Part shown: positions 22,845 to 36,435 of the stretch, one piece after another
Layout of the letters: the number at the start of each line of letters is the position of its first letter
Position numbering within the stretch: position 1 is the first letter of the stretch
Source of the DNA: Saccoglossus kowalevskii
Taxonomy: Eukaryota > Hemichordata > Enteropneusta > Harrimaniidae
Direction of reading: 5' to 3'
DNA: 48,590 nt
Assembly (NCBI RefSeq): GCF_000003605.2
Contig: NW_003106593.1
Span: 474,357 to 522,946, forward strand
Position numbers and translations under genes: made by a program
The notes under the pieces: generated by a model
Databases searched by the model: none
Seen by the model: only the letters and a program-made list of their open reading frames with translations
What the model was told of the DNA's origin: nothing

Positions 22845-23078
22845 TTCAAATGAATTACCATACTTCGTTCCTTCATACTGCTCTTGGAGTTGCTGCGACA
22901 AATTCTCGAAAAATGCTCTTCGTTCGAGGACGCCTTTAAAGATTCCTACTATGGCCCGGATGAACATGATATCATTTGTATATCTATCATTTTGCATCAT
23001 TTTCCAATCAAAATTGTCAAATCGCGATCCGGGTACGAGGTTTCCTCTAAGGCGTAACTTTCTAACCTCGTTCCCGAA
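22845..23078 (-). other. 78-codon stop-to-stop frame overlapping exon 1, unrecognised
   Basis: This minus-strand frame contains NFDWKMMQNDRYTNDIMF, RAIVGIFKGVLERRAFFENL and SQQLQEQYEGTKYGNSFE and ends at TGA. Its first codon position is 29% G and 60% purine, a coding-like bias. It overlaps the upstream part of the frame used by exon 1 of the orphan gene. A GTAATT within it would also end an exon in phase 1, compatible with exon 2. It may be a competing first or internal exon, an unrelated terminal exon, or 5' UTR. About thirty frames of this length are expected by chance in the window. Confidence 0.25.
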
Positions 23079-24699
23079 CTACTTTCTTTTGAGCAGGCCA
23101 TTACTGTAACACCGAGTATTAACGTTGAATGGATTCAAATTTCCATATTAATGTGACGTAATTTGTGCAGATTATCTACCACTAATGCTGTCGCTAGATA
23201 TAGCACAGCGGGACTAACAAAAGAAGCGAAATATGTTCCAAAATCTTGAGTTTTGTTCTTTTATTTGTCAGTAGCCTTGAGCTCGACACTTTTTTGGTTA
23301 TTATCGTTGAAGCGAAACGACCCTGAGTAGGTTTGATAGTAGAACCATGTAACGAATGCTATGTTATTTATTCCCTTCATATATAGACGTGAAATTTTCC
23401 CTGAACTAATCCCGATGTGCCAGGATCCAACTTTATTAAGTGCCAAAAGTTCACCACCCATTCAGTCAGTTAAGCAATATAGCCTAAATATTGTTTCGAC
23501 ATGGTCCTGTCGCTGAATACGTGAGAGAAAACCCCAGTTACGATATCGAATCTTAGCTGGTATTTCTATTGTATATTACTCATATAAAGAGAAGATATGG
23601 ACGGATTCGTTTTTCTGGGCATGGCGCCCTGTACTGACTTAACGTATTACTTGAAGTGAAACCTGACGAGCCTGCCGGCCCATGTTTTAAAATTTACTAT
23701 AAAATATCGAAAATGAACTTAAACACCCCCGAAGTGAAACATACTACTGATCACAGGGTTTATATGGGGGCAGATCTATCGCTAATGTAAATGAACGACA
23801 ACATTATATGTTACTATGGTAACGCTAAAAGATACATAGCTATGACTACCAAGTTGAAATTGTGATATCAAAGTACTAATAAACACCTGGTTCGATTGTT
23901 CCGAACAAATGTAGTAAAAAGTTCAATATCGTATATATTTCATTTTATGCGTTCTCTGAGCTGTTCGTTCAGTGTCATGTGCAACAATGATCATCATTTC
24001 CCGGTTACGCCGGCTGCGTGCACTCATTGGCTGGATTGATTGAGATGAAGAAATCTACAGCTAAATTTATTCCACTTCGCTCGCTCAATGGAAAATCGAG
24101 TTGAAATTGTAGGTCAGGGCTTGCCCTCCCACTCTCAGAGACTGAATGAAATCCAATGAATTCGATTATTAAATACACGAAATTAATCTCGAAGCTGATC
24201 ACGTGATTCCATACATAGACCAATTCAGCAAACGTGTTTTTAGTATTAGATAATTCTTTTCGATTCTAAAAATGGACATATGTTTTCAATATTATATTAC
24301 ACTTATATAATTGATGTTTAAACTCTGGTCATTATGTTCAAATAGTATTTCTATATAAACAATATTTGTATTATATTTGTGTTTTAACTTGATTTTTTTT
24401 TATCTGTGTTTGTCGGTGTTAGTTTGTTTGTAATTCCTATCTCAATTAGCTTACAATGACATTTTTTGCATGGAAACAGTTAATATCATAATTCGTCTTT
24501 CCAATAATTTTTATTTAAATATTTCGATGTTGAAAATATCGTTTTCACCACACTCACGCCGATCTTCCCATCATCCTGAAGACAATCGGTTATTAGTATC
24601 CATGTCACGTTGTCTATAGTTGTAACGGCATCGGCGACCAACAGGGTAGCATTTCGCCCATTGAGAAGACACGTACTACGCCTCGTTCTGGATGCGTTG

Positions 24700-24727
24700 T
24701 GACGTCATATCAATGGAGTCTATATAT
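24700..24727 (+). promoter_or_regulatory. CRE followed by TATA-like sequence
   Basis: TGACGTCA at 24700-24707 is followed 14 bases later by TATATAT at 24721-24727, spacing seen in CREB-responsive promoters. Initiation would be near 24750. No convincing ORF follows. Confidence 0.25.
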
Positions 24728-26100
24728 GAAATCTTGTCTAATGTACACTCCGACCAACCAAAAGACGATACACGTTTGTGTCGAGTACGTGATACAAATA
24801 GTACGGAACCGAAATCAGTTGCTATACTTCCCACAAAACAAAAACAAGCGCTGTTTCCGTGTATTAGAATACTTCGTTGAGATAAAGTATCCTCTTAACG
24901 CGCTTGGCATTGTGGGTGTGTGTGACTTGTACTTTGTCTCCGTGTGCATCGCCTCTTTCTAATAAACAGTGGTATTCACTGCATTTCGAATTGTTTTCAG
25001 CACGAACACCAGGATCGCACGCTGTTTGTGACGTGTCCAAAGTAGTTCCATCCATTTGAATAGTTGAGGAGAAGGTGTTACCGTAAGGGGGAATCTGAAC
25101 ATGAAAATTTATTGAATATTACAACCATCTATTTGTATCGTAGAATTTAGTTTGAGAAATTCTCAGATCTTTTTGTCACTGAGTTAACAAACATTCCCTT
25201 TGTTGTCATTGTATATTGTAATGATTTCCAGTAGTTCTATCTGAACCAAAGCGACTTTTATTTTAATTTAGTCCGTGGCATAGATTCAACTTGTTCTTAT
25301 ATAAATTGCGGTTTGTACAATTTCGATTCATATTGAAAATGCGAAATTGGTCTGCATCTGGGTTTATTTATTTAATTTCATTTTTTTAAACAAGCACAAA
25401 ACGAATGTTGATAGAACCACTACAGTCTTTGAGAATTACAATAAAATACTAGATAGAGGATGTTGGTCTCGATTACCCATTGTTCCAATGGCTCCATACT
25501 GCCCGTGCTGCAAGGGGGAGCTCGGTCGTTCTTTTTCAGCTACGCTGTTTTTTTTTCCCTGAAGGCAAACGGTTTACTCATTAGGGATGGTCTGTAAAAT
25601 TGGGTGGTGCCGTATTAGAGATAACGCATTATGCGAGCAGAATGGAATGTCTCGCGATAGCTTGATTTACTGTGGAATTGTTGCAAGTTGATGAAAAAGC
25701 CTGAGCTGTGAAGCAGAAACAAAGAGCGCTTATCACCACTGAGGTGAAGCAGAGTTGCACGATGAGAAGTCCCAGACGAGCGTTTCCCCGCCGAAATCAA
25801 CCTTGGATGGCGGCACGTTACCTAGTCAAGCATACTGTTCAAAACAATACTGAATTCCCACAATCAATTTATTAGTCTCGAAATTAGAAAGTCAATTTAT
25901 TCCGTCGGTAGTTTTGTTGAATTATTTAAGCAAATAAAGTTGAGTTTCGCGTCATTTAGGACTTTTATGAGAAATTATGGAATTCTGACTAAAGTGCATT
26001 TTCGTTTTGCGACGATGGTGTTGTCTTTATACTAAAGTACAAGCAAGGAACTACAATGGCAGATATCAACCAATCAAGTCAATGGGAACATGAGAGTACG

Positions 26101-26132
26101 ATATCATTACAACAGAATATCATTACAACAGG
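26101..26132. repeat. tandem duplication of a 16-base unit
   Basis: ATATCATTACAACAG occurs twice in direct succession with a one-base difference at the unit end (A or G). It is a recent-looking local duplication. Confidence 0.9.
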
Positions 26133-29052
26133 CGAGAGCGAACAAGAATAGAATCTCTCGTAAAGAAAAAAAAGCCGAAATTCTGCATCAACGGTTTCAA
26201 ATAGTAACATCTTAAGCATGCATACCATCACGTAGCCTATATCAACTTAAACCGAGAAACTTGGACATTTTAAAATTTCCACGTACTTTTTTGTATAGAG
26301 TTTCTCATCGCTTAAGCTTTCTGGCTTGAGCGGCGAATATAAATTATTGAAACATCAACGCAGCTCACGTGCGAGATACTATGCATTAAAAGATATGGAA
26401 TTACAACCGAAAAAGAAATCATTTTCTCCGCAAGCGAGAAAGCCAGATATTTGTTTTGATAAAAACAGAAACTTCAAGCTATGTAAATGATCTGTCTGAG
26501 TTGCGTTTTCTTGCGTAAGAAAAAAACGTTGTCCGCCGGCACAAACTATCTACTACTCGGAAAACGCGCCTTTTGCGGGGACGACAAATTGTATGTCGCC
26601 CGTTAGAAATGATCGCCCAAACTGTGCTATTGCGGCGATACATATATTCAGTACCCCTCCTCCTACCCATAAACAAATAAATTTTCTTCAAGATTTAAAA
26701 AAAAATAGTATAGAAACATGTGATAATCACTTGGAGGATATGAATTCAAGTCTGCTTTGACATATCTTGGAAAAACCCCGTCCTCAAATAAAGCCGACAG
26801 GTAAAACTTCGTACGCCTTCTGTCACCAATACACCGAGAGTTAAGTATATGAAACGTCACTATTTCATTAGAATTGTGTCATTTTTGCATCCCATCGACA
26901 CTATTTTGAGGAGAAAGTGTCAAAATATGACAAACAAATATAATGGAATATCTTGGCGATATTTCAGTAGCACTGTAATAGTCTGTAGTGTTGGACAAGT
27001 AATCTGCTTCAGTCGAGAAACCCATGCAACGGTAGACTGTCCATTGTGTAACAACCATTGTGTTAATAGGAGCAAGTCACTTGCGCCGTCAGAACGCCGT
27101 TAACGAATTAATTAAGTCACGTGGTACGAACAAAATTACCAAGAGTTGGAAATGTTGCCAAGTTGATACAGAATACACCCATCGTGTTTTCAATAACGAA
27201 TACTCTGTATAAATCTGTGAGTTTGTCCTTAGAATAAGACTAACGTTTTCATATGTTATTTTTTTCTCTGAACACTGGTTCCGTAAGGTACCGAAAGTGT
27301 CTTTGCAATGTCCAGAGGTTTCACGAAAAGGTTTATGGGTTTTGATGAAATTTGAACAAAAAATACCACCCTCTGGTGTGAATCTATCGATGGTTCCGTT
27401 TAAACGAGACAAATTTAGCTAAAATCACATATTGGTGGCTCGTCTAGCAACCCACGCATTGTACACGTGCTACAGAAAACCTCTCTCGATGCGGTTTACG
27501 TGGGAGGCTGGAACCGCAGCTCAACGCGTCAACAGCGCAATCTCTTTCAACAGCTGAGCCCCTTTAACTTAGTCTTTGTCCTTTCCATACACTTTTCCCT
27601 GCTGTAAATTATAGGTCCGTAATTTTCCACCTAAGTTTGCTCAAATTTTCCACTTTTTGCGAGAAATTTAGTTTGTTATTGACGGAAGAAAGTTCCACAA
27701 AAGTTGGTCTCTGTTGCGAAAAGTTCAGGATGCAAGCGTTTCATTTAAACGCGCGATGAAGAAACGTATCTAGCAGACGACGAATTTGGGCTCGATTGAA
27801 TCCGACTGATTTTTTCTGTAATTAAGGGGTCCAAATAAAACTAAAGAAGCATTTTATTTTTGAAAATCTCTATGAGCGGCAGGTGCCGAGCGCGTCGGGC
27901 TTCAACAATATACATTCGGTTAATGTGAATTGGGTAAGGTCGCTCCCCCTTTCTAAGGTATCCACCTACGCTAAAATCTCTAGTTTTCTATCGGCAAAAC
28001 CTTTTTGCATTTAGTGATTGGGCATGAAACAAAGTAATTATGAAAATTCTGCGGTAACTTGTCGAATGGTCGCTTCGCCAGCTCTTCAACTAAATGCCCC
28101 ACAACGCGCATAAGGACATGCTCGCCAGATGCGAATGATCTCCAAAGGCGAGCTCCACTTATTGATCAATTAAATACGGACTGGCATAGTCCCCAAGAGA
28201 AATTTTCTTAAATTTGGAGGAAACTTCCCAATTCCATATCTTTTTCTTTGTCATATATTTTCATCTCCGTGAAAAAAAAATACCCCAAGTTCCGACGTTT
28301 CTGTTGCCATAAAATCATATAAGTATTAGCTTTACAAATATAATATAATATATACATATAAATATATTCTTCGAGTTGGCAGATGGGGATGAAGTGTGGT
28401 TAGTCTGATCGGAACTTGGTTGGAGCGAGATGACGTAGTTACTTTGGACGTATACCTCGCTTTAACCCATTTATGGAAAGAATCAAGTCGGAAACCATCT
28501 TAGCTGATATTACTATTGAAAGCCCTATTGCCAATACAAAGGTCCATCTCATGATCTATTCTTGTCGTAAATATACCACTCTGTCGCGTATGCTTATAAT
28601 TTCCAAACTCAGATCACTTTAGCTTGAGCGTTTATATCACCACTGTGCATACCATTCCCTGTACCCTTTAATTGTATTGGTGTACCTACGGTGGAACAAT
28701 AACTTCATTCTAATGAGATGGGAAAAAGCAACCTAATGGCAAAGTGTGGACTATATCTCATCATAACAATGTGAAAACCAGAAAGCTGTCCAATTCATTA
28801 CACTACTGGGTTTTTTGAATGAAACAAGGCGAGCTGAGATGAGACGGACGGATAAAGACACAAAAGCTTTCCTGCATGGCCAATTACACCAAACAGATAC
28901 TGTTTTCAAGAATGTGACAACTTGAAAATCGCTAACCGGATCATTTTTCGGGTATCGCTTCTGTTTTGTAGTTTAAATGCTCAATTCCACGCAGTGTGCG
29001 TATTTCCAGTCTCCTATGCGAGGATCGTTAAAAATTACAGCCGTAAACTCAC

Positions 29053-29116
29053 TGATTTTTCGATGTTGCTGAATGGGTCCTTCATTAATTCTAACGCGGG
29101 TATTGCCACAACTTTA
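29053..29116 (-). CDS. isolated exon-like segment, unrecognised
   Basis: On the minus strand the frame KVVAIPALELMKDPFSNIEK followed by S ends at a GTGAGT donor. Upstream is a branch-point-like CCTAAC and an AG at the right distance. It has no recognisable domain and no partner exon that matches in phase. Confidence 0.13.
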
Positions 29117-30945
29117 CTCGTATTGGTGTGAATTGGTTAGGTAATTTGGTGTCCGCGGAGCGTACTCTGGTAACTACGTTGTGTTTCCGCAATAATATGT
29201 CAATTGCTTCACGAATAGATAACGAATTATACGCAAAACGATGGAAGTCGACATGGAAGAACACTAACGTCGGAGTCGTGTTACGAAGTATTCACTTAAC
29301 ACCGAACACAGGCAGTTTTATGTCAAGCAACTCATTGCCCGAAATATAAATCATAGTTCCTAGAATTGAATACGCATAATTGATTGAGAACATTTTTATA
29401 GAACACACTGGTTTGCGTGTCGCTGTGCCACATACGGGAGCTTTTTTAATAACAAACATTTCTTGCGGAAAAATAAGTTGTTATTTTTGTGGGAACAATG
29501 CATCTAAATTGATGCCCGAGTAGTGGCAGCCGATTGGTCCAGTCGGTAACGTCTACGTGCTCGGAAGACATGCTGCGTCGTTTTACGTACACTTTTATAA
29601 TTACGTGATAAACCCATTTGCAGTCCACGACAAAATAATGTCACGGCGCCATAATATTCGATATCTCAACTAAAACGAATCCGATGCACATCAGAAGCAA
29701 AGTTATCAAAAACAAAGCGACATAATCTTACTTAGTTGAAGTATATCGTATTTATAACTATTTCTTCTCTCTTTTTTTGTTTCTGAGATGGAGTTTGGTG
29801 TCAGACAATCCTTAGATATAGCGAGTTTTCATTGTTGCAGTGACTGACATTCGAACAAAAGAGAAAGGATTTATTCTCATCACAAAACGTGAATGCTTTC
29901 CTCTCCCTGCTATATAAGTACTAATCTGAGTTGGACGATAGAGCAATCCAATCGAACAGGTCCAGTAACTGTCATCGAACACATAACATTCGCTCCAGAT
30001 GTATAGGCCATAAATCATTTTTAGAAAAATACGGGCTTGTTAATAAAATCAACAATTTTTGGAATCTGACAGATGACGACGTTTAACTGGCCTATCAAGA
30101 ATTCCAGACCACGTGACCTTTGAAATCATCGCCAGTTATTCATTTAAAAAAACACTGAAACCAGCGTGTATCGTAAAAAGAAAAGATTTTTTTTTCTCTT
30201 TGTGACAGATTTTACTGTTATTATGCGTGTGTAGAGAAGCTGCACTTGCTACGTCGTAATTATCATTATCGCTTGGCTGAGTTACTGCCTGGCGCTCATT
30301 GAGCAGCTTGATCATGTATACCACAACAGTATGCAACACGAGCAATTAACGCCAAATTGGACGCAGAGCATAGAACTCCTCACTGTGCCTCGCCGCGATT
30401 GTGTCTCTGCTTTACCACTGGCAGATACTCAGTGTGCCTAAGGTTCCGGACCAATGGCTTCCTACTATGGAAATGACTGGGGGCTAAAATAGGCGGTGAC
30501 GATGTCTACGCAGAGCTACAAAGTTAGGCTATAAAGACAATCCCCTGCCTCCACCTACGAAATCACTTGGTAATTTTCTACTGTGCCTTGGTAATAATAC
30601 ATTTGCATTAACATTGAATACAGGCCTTTTTTTCGTTCCATCTGATTTACACCCCCTCACACATCAGGTCACTTCTGTCGCATAGTTTTTTAATCCATTT
30701 CAGGGATTCCTTTTTTTTTGTTACTCGAGAATCGCAATGAATTGTTCAAAATAATGTTAGTAGTTACGTATTTTTCGCAGTGATACTTGAAATGTTGTTG
30801 GGTTTAATGAAGATACCAATATCACAGTGTTTTCAAATGACCTGATGGTATGTATGCATGATGTATGGTTTGTGCTGTGTGTTAGGGAGAGGACTTTGCA
30901 GCTATAGGGCGATACCGATACTCGCTTGGCGAGGTAGTGTTTATA

Positions 30946-30984
30946 GTATGTATGTATGTATGTATGTGGGGTTGGGGGGGGGGG
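30946..30984. repeat. (GTAT)n repeat followed by G-rich tract
   Basis: About five GTAT units run into GGGG, TT and then eleven G (30974-30984). The plus strand has G-quadruplex potential. Confidence 0.9.
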
Positions 30985-31154
30985 CTTGTCCCACGAAGTG
31001 CGACTGCGAGAGTGCATTTTTGCGTTTGGCTGTGTCAGCACCGCTCACTGTCACAGTGGGAGAACGCATGAGACTCTTGGATAAGGGTTGGTGCCCCAGC
31101 CACACAGCCGATGAGTTACTTGCGATCAAAGGCAGGACAAGAACTCATCACTGA
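30985..31154 (+). other. GC-richer block with coding-like composition, unrecognised
   Basis: Downstream of the G tract a plus-strand frame contains CESAFLRLAVSAPLTVTVGE and RMRLLDKGWCPSHTADELLA and ends at TGA. About 36% of its first codon positions are G. It has no identifiable domain and no acceptor that would exclude the low-complexity part. It may be a remnant of a transposon ORF or of a host exon. Confidence 0.15.
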
Positions 31155-32569
31155 AGACCAAAGTGAATAGACGTGTGGTTTTTTTGGTAGTTTTACACAT
31201 TAATACGAGCAATGAAGTTAAACATTCTTCGTGCACTTGTTCGCCGTACAAGGCAGTATCTGGTCTCACCCGACAATTTCACCTATCGAGACCGAATACG
31301 TTGTCGGGTAACATTTTTACCCACCAGGAGGGAATAGCACAAACAATGACAATCTTAATAATACTTGGTACATGTAATATTAACACGAACACGTGCGAGT
31401 GAGGGGCGAGAGGCCGTGGGCATCCACCCACGCCACTCAATACAAGGGATTGTACAATCCGCAAAAGCATCAAAACGCTACGCGTGACCAAAAGCTATAT
31501 TGGTGCTCAGTCTAAATGGATATTGGTACATTCTTGTCGGATTGTGTTCGGGCAAAATCCACATTTCATCAACTCCGTTGACAAAAGCTACACATGACAA
31601 GTGCGGGGGCTGGTGATGCAAAAAGGCGAGCATTGCTTATAGATGTAGATAGCCGCAGCGGAGTACTTAATAACTAGCGTACATTGGGAGAGCATTAGGT
31701 GGATTATCCACTTTAAATTATGAAATCTCAAATGAACGAAACACAAAAGACTTGAAGACTACAAGAAGTCCATTTATTACATGAGAAGCCTCCGCCTTCT
31801 ACCGTCATGTCCACCCCTCGGTGCCGACGAGAACAGGCACACTCAGGCTGACATGCGACATAGAGCGCCCATTTCTGATTGACGCTTTTTTGTTGAGCTA
31901 TGAAGGAGGCTATTGGCTAACATCCTAAAGTAGAAATATGTGCATAGTAACGATCTCAAACCAATTTGGGAATATGTCTCTGTATTTTGAGACAGATTTG
32001 ACAGGGATTCGAGGTCAAATTTGTGAAATTTCGTTTCTCTTACGTTGAAATGCGAAATCATGATTGACGCTAGATTTCATTCCCAATTATCACGATGTTC
32101 GGGGGATTTTCGGATGAAACAAGTATTACATCATTTCGTATTGCTTCTGTCAGCAATATGTTTCATTTCTCACTCATTATACCATTTAAACCGACTAGAA
32201 ATCTGTTGTTTTCATGCGTTTTATAGTTTTTGAAACATCGTTGTTACCCCCATTTAACGCGATTTTTATTCTTGAGGCAGAAAAATTAAATTATTTCTTC
32301 TTTCACAAAAATACAACCGCTAACCAGCGCTACGACATTTAGAATTTTCAAACAGCGCAGGTTTAACTCCATAAGATATGGCATATATTAATATAACGCC
32401 GATATGGATTGTGCAAAGCAGTTTAGACGCTGATTGCCTGTCGCTGTCACCATCTACTGTGACAACAGGGAAATTGCACGACCGAAGGGTCATTTAGGGA
32501 AACCGTACAACTCTAGACAAATGGAGGCTCGAGTACATTTGTTGACATGTGTCAAACCATTATCCACAC

Positions 32570-32580
32570 GGGGGGGGGGG
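32570..32580. repeat. eleven-G homopolymer
   Basis: An uninterrupted run of eleven G in AT-rich surroundings. Confidence 0.95.
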
Positions 32581-35293
32581 TCATTCATTTGACCCAGTTA
32601 CTTTAAAAAGCAGCAAAATATCATCCATTGAAAACGATTACGCATGATGGACGTCAGTGACGTGAATATTATTGTGTGTAGCTGAAACACCACGTACATT
32701 CGATTCGCCACATTTTGTTATATATATATATTTATCCAATGTGAGCGGCGATGCAAACTAGGACACGCTGTTAGTATGATGTCGTTGCTAAACGCTAATT
32801 TGTTCATTTGTAGATGAACCCAAAGTAAAACACGCTACTTTTGCTCTATATGGACTGTCACTATCTATTTCCCGTGATACGAGATGTTGATCTGTAACAA
32901 TCGATGCGGGGGCTGCGACGTACCGTTTTTTTAGACAATAGCGAGCGCCAATTTAGAATATACAGCGAAATACTTTGTTTGACCAAGTTTGCATCAAATA
33001 ATTACGCAAGACGGCAGTCGAAACACTAAGATATTTGTACCAGAATATTGTTGTCGAATATTTATTTAAATATCGTACACAGTATGAGTTAATACCATGA
33101 CAGCAATCCTAAACACTCAAGTGCCTTTTGTGTTCTTTTTTTTTGTATTTTAAATATGAAACAGTAACATGAAATCGAATATTTAACTAAAATGGATGAG
33201 CTTTCTGTCTTTAATCAAAGCTTAGGAAATATTACACCTAGATATACACTGACACGTGCACATGGTTTCAATTGTTAACTTAACGTCATTTCACCAAAAC
33301 TTCAACATTCTCAATCCATCCTTAGCAAAAAAGGAGAGAATGACGTCATAAGAGGATGATGGACATTTAATCGCTAGATCTTCACCAGGAAGATGAATTA
33401 TCGATCTCGTGTAGAAGTGAATTTTTGAAATTCGATTTTATCTTGTTTTACTTATCAACGCAGAGTGTACTGGCACCCCATCCACAGCCATGCCAGCCAG
33501 CTCAGCGTCTCCTGGGAAGACACACACAAATACACAGATAAGCACCGTCTCCCGTCCCGCCAACAACGTCAGAATAGATGAAGGTACTAACAAGAGAAGG
33601 GCAGATCGTTATCAAATTAATATACATTTTTTTACGATTTTCGTCTTTATATAAAACACTTCCGGGAGAGACTTCATCGTTTGCTAGCACCTAATTTGTG
33701 CTTCACGTGGAATGGATGTGATTTCTACTATTTTAATTAGGTGTATTCACCATCAATGAATGGACAGCTTGTTTCCTATACGAAGTATCAAAGAACAACA
33801 AAAAAATTATTTTTGTCGCATTAAACCAAGTAAAGCTGTACGCATTTCTGGAAGATAAATTACAATCGGCTTGAAATAAAGTGTCATTTTGATTCTTATT
33901 TGGTTTCAACGAGAATGGAACATCGCCATGCACGGAATCCAATTATTTTCTTTTTTGGAAATGAGCCAAGAAAACGAGATTACATATTCTTCACAAAAGT
34001 GTGAGTAAAATGTAGCAAATAACGTTTGAATATTAACCAATCGTGCAGCCCCGCCGACTAACTCTAAGATCATGAACTGAACATTAACCGACACTAAAGC
34101 GGAGAGAGAGAAAAAAGAAAAAAAAACAATCGGTTTGAGCTTTTTCAATCGGCGCCAAAGTTCTGACATTGACGCCACTGTTAAATAAGGTCATGGGGAA
34201 AGTTGATCACAATTCTGATCCCGGGTGTAATAATGATAATTTCGTTTGGGTTTAACATTTCATAAACACACATTTATATTACCAGTAGTAAGTTGAGTTA
34301 TATAAGCATAATTGCTGTTTATTTAAGTCATCACCACGTCAACGCACTACGAAATCCTTTGCCATATCTGGATTACATTGAACGTAAGGGAACCGACTAA
34401 TTAATGAAACCACTGATTTTACATTTATTTTAGTTGACACTAAAACATTTTGACAGAAACAAAGCCATGCATTAAGATCCCGGTTAAAATAACGAACGTT
34501 TTATCCTCCCTTTCAATAAAACAGCCCTGTTTCATTGATAAATCCGGTATATTAAATAAAATGAGTCGTGGTATTGATGTATATTGATGTTTTGAACTAC
34601 CTATCGCTGTGCTTCTGATGTGTTTTTTTATAAGAGTTGAAAATCGCATTTTCTCTCTAAATTATTCCTAACTGATTTTAGTATAACACTTCGTACAGTC
34701 ATAGAGCAAAACAAAAAGCCACATTTTAAAGTCCAAAAACGGTGGGCGTACGTCTGTACGATCATTTTTTTTTTATTAAATGAGCGTGCCATCAACACCT
34801 ACGCACTTTCTGGATTATTCACATAAATTGTGACTATGATTAGGCCTTGCATAAAAGCCAGCACGCTCATTTTCATGCGTTTCTGCAATGGGTAAACAAA
34901 CCATTAATCACCGTGATAGTAAGACAAGCAACTATTCTTGTATCATAATAAACTACCAGCCAAAGCACATTTGTGTCATACGCAAACATGACTATAACAT
35001 AGTACCACCGTAACTCTCCTCTACCCCTCGGCGGCCAACTGAAGCAATCACATATATGCACACGCGTGAGAGTCTCTGTAATATTCCGATTTTTAAACTC
35101 TAAAGAAACACATCATATATACATATATTTCATCAAATTCACAACAAAATAAGAACTTTCTAATCTTTTGAATAGACATGGAATAAAAGTGTGTCAAATT
35201 TGATTTTTTGTTCTTGCTCATGCAAACCTTGTTGATTTTTGTATCGTGCAAATTGTTCTAAAACACGTTGACTGCAACGTAAAGGTAGCTTAC

Positions 35294-35362
35294 CTTAAAA
35301 TCGGTAGAGCCAGAGAATATTCCGTATTTGAATCCAGTAAACATTGCTCTTCCGCATTTGAC
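35294..35362 (-). CDS. candidate internal exon with excellent splice sites
   Basis: On the minus strand 69 bases lie between a good acceptor (aaaagccattgcag) and a consensus donor (AAG followed by GTAAGC). Two frames are open: VKCGRAMFTGFKYGIFSGST then DFK (phase 0), and SNAEEQCLLDSNTEYSLALP then IL (phase 1). The phase 0 reading joins in frame to the possible start exon at 36418-36435. No family is recognised. The splice sites are the main support. Confidence 0.3.
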
Positions 35363-36417
35363 CTGCAATGGCTTTTGTTGAGGTGTGTCATATTGCTCCC
35401 CCATACTATACATTGGAATATCGCCCCATTATGATGATTGCGTTAGAGACTGAACTAAGCCAAGACCTATTGGCGCTTGGTCATAGACAGGGTTAATAGG
35501 TCGGATCAACCAATACGATCACAGAAACAGATTTCTTTAATATAATATGTCTTCGAGCCTCCCTTTTTACGGTGGCTGTTTTACATTTCTAGTTAGAATT
35601 GAACATTTTGACACCCACGCTCCCAAATACAGCCTGATTCAAATGTCAGTTTTTTTTTATTGTAACGACAAACACATGCGCGTCATTTGCGAGTTTACAT
35701 CGTGCACTAACTCGGTTCTTGGCGGTCAAACGCTGCCGTGCTCTAGCGATGTGTGATAATAATTTCTGCCGCTATCACGACAAGTTTTGGATTGCGAATT
35801 TCTTTTATTTGAAGGTACGTATACATTTTCATTGCTGAAGCAATATGCATTAGACCCTAGGGATTTCAATGTATACATTTTTTTCTCAAAATTTTCGCCC
35901 GTGTTGATTTCTTCAGCCTTTTAAAAGCTAAAATAGCGTTAATATAATGGCCTAATGGCATTTTGTGTGCACATAGGAGACCTAGTCTACGCAGGATATG
36001 TTAGGGCTTCATCACATCTACTTGCGATCTCTCGAGACGTGAACAGGTCAAATTATCGAGTATTTTCCTCCAATGCCAGGTTCGAGTTCAAGATATCCCA
36101 TTCGTCGGCGAATAAATAAACGTCTCACAATAAACAAAAAAAAAAAACGTCCGCTATATTATCTTCTATTTTTTTTTAGAAAAATGTTGACTGATAATAT
36201 TACTGGCTAAAAATGGCACCATTCGTTCGATGAATGTCTCAATAATAACATGACATCTTCTTTTCGTGATTGTCATATTTTCACATTTCAAGAACTTGAA
36301 TACTATACAGTTAGTGTAGCTTAGTATTCCTCATCATCGTTATAAGTATTACCCCTATATACAATAGTTAGTGATAAGTTGACGTATTTGTTGATAAATT
36401 GATTACGACATACTTAC

Positions 36418-36435
36418 ACCAGCTCCATTAATCAT
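36418..36435 (-). CDS. possible start exon (MINGAG) for the 35.3 kb exon
   Basis: ATG ATT AAT GGA GCT GGT is followed by a GTAAGT donor on the minus strand. It ends in phase 0 and would join to VKCGRAMFTG of the exon 1 kb downstream. The start context is weak (C at -3, A at +4). This is a low-confidence link. Confidence 0.15.

Larger units (their letters stand above)
22880..35293. other. gene-poor interval
   Basis: No recognisable gene is seen apart from the ORF overlapping its left end. The interval contains the 24.7 kb CRE/TATA pair, the 26.1 kb duplication, a weak exon-like segment at 29053-29116, a GC-richer block near 30.98-31.15 kb, a G-rich tract (30946-30984), a G run (32570-32580) and a CRE (33341-33348). 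Confidence 0.5.

Noticed and set aside
30929-30951. A let-7-like string (GAGGTAGT followed by TTATAGTATG)
   Set aside because: It shares the seed with let-7 but not the middle of the mature sequence, and the following (GTAT)n and G run cannot form the let-7 hairpin arm. Its presence beside lin-28 is coincidence.
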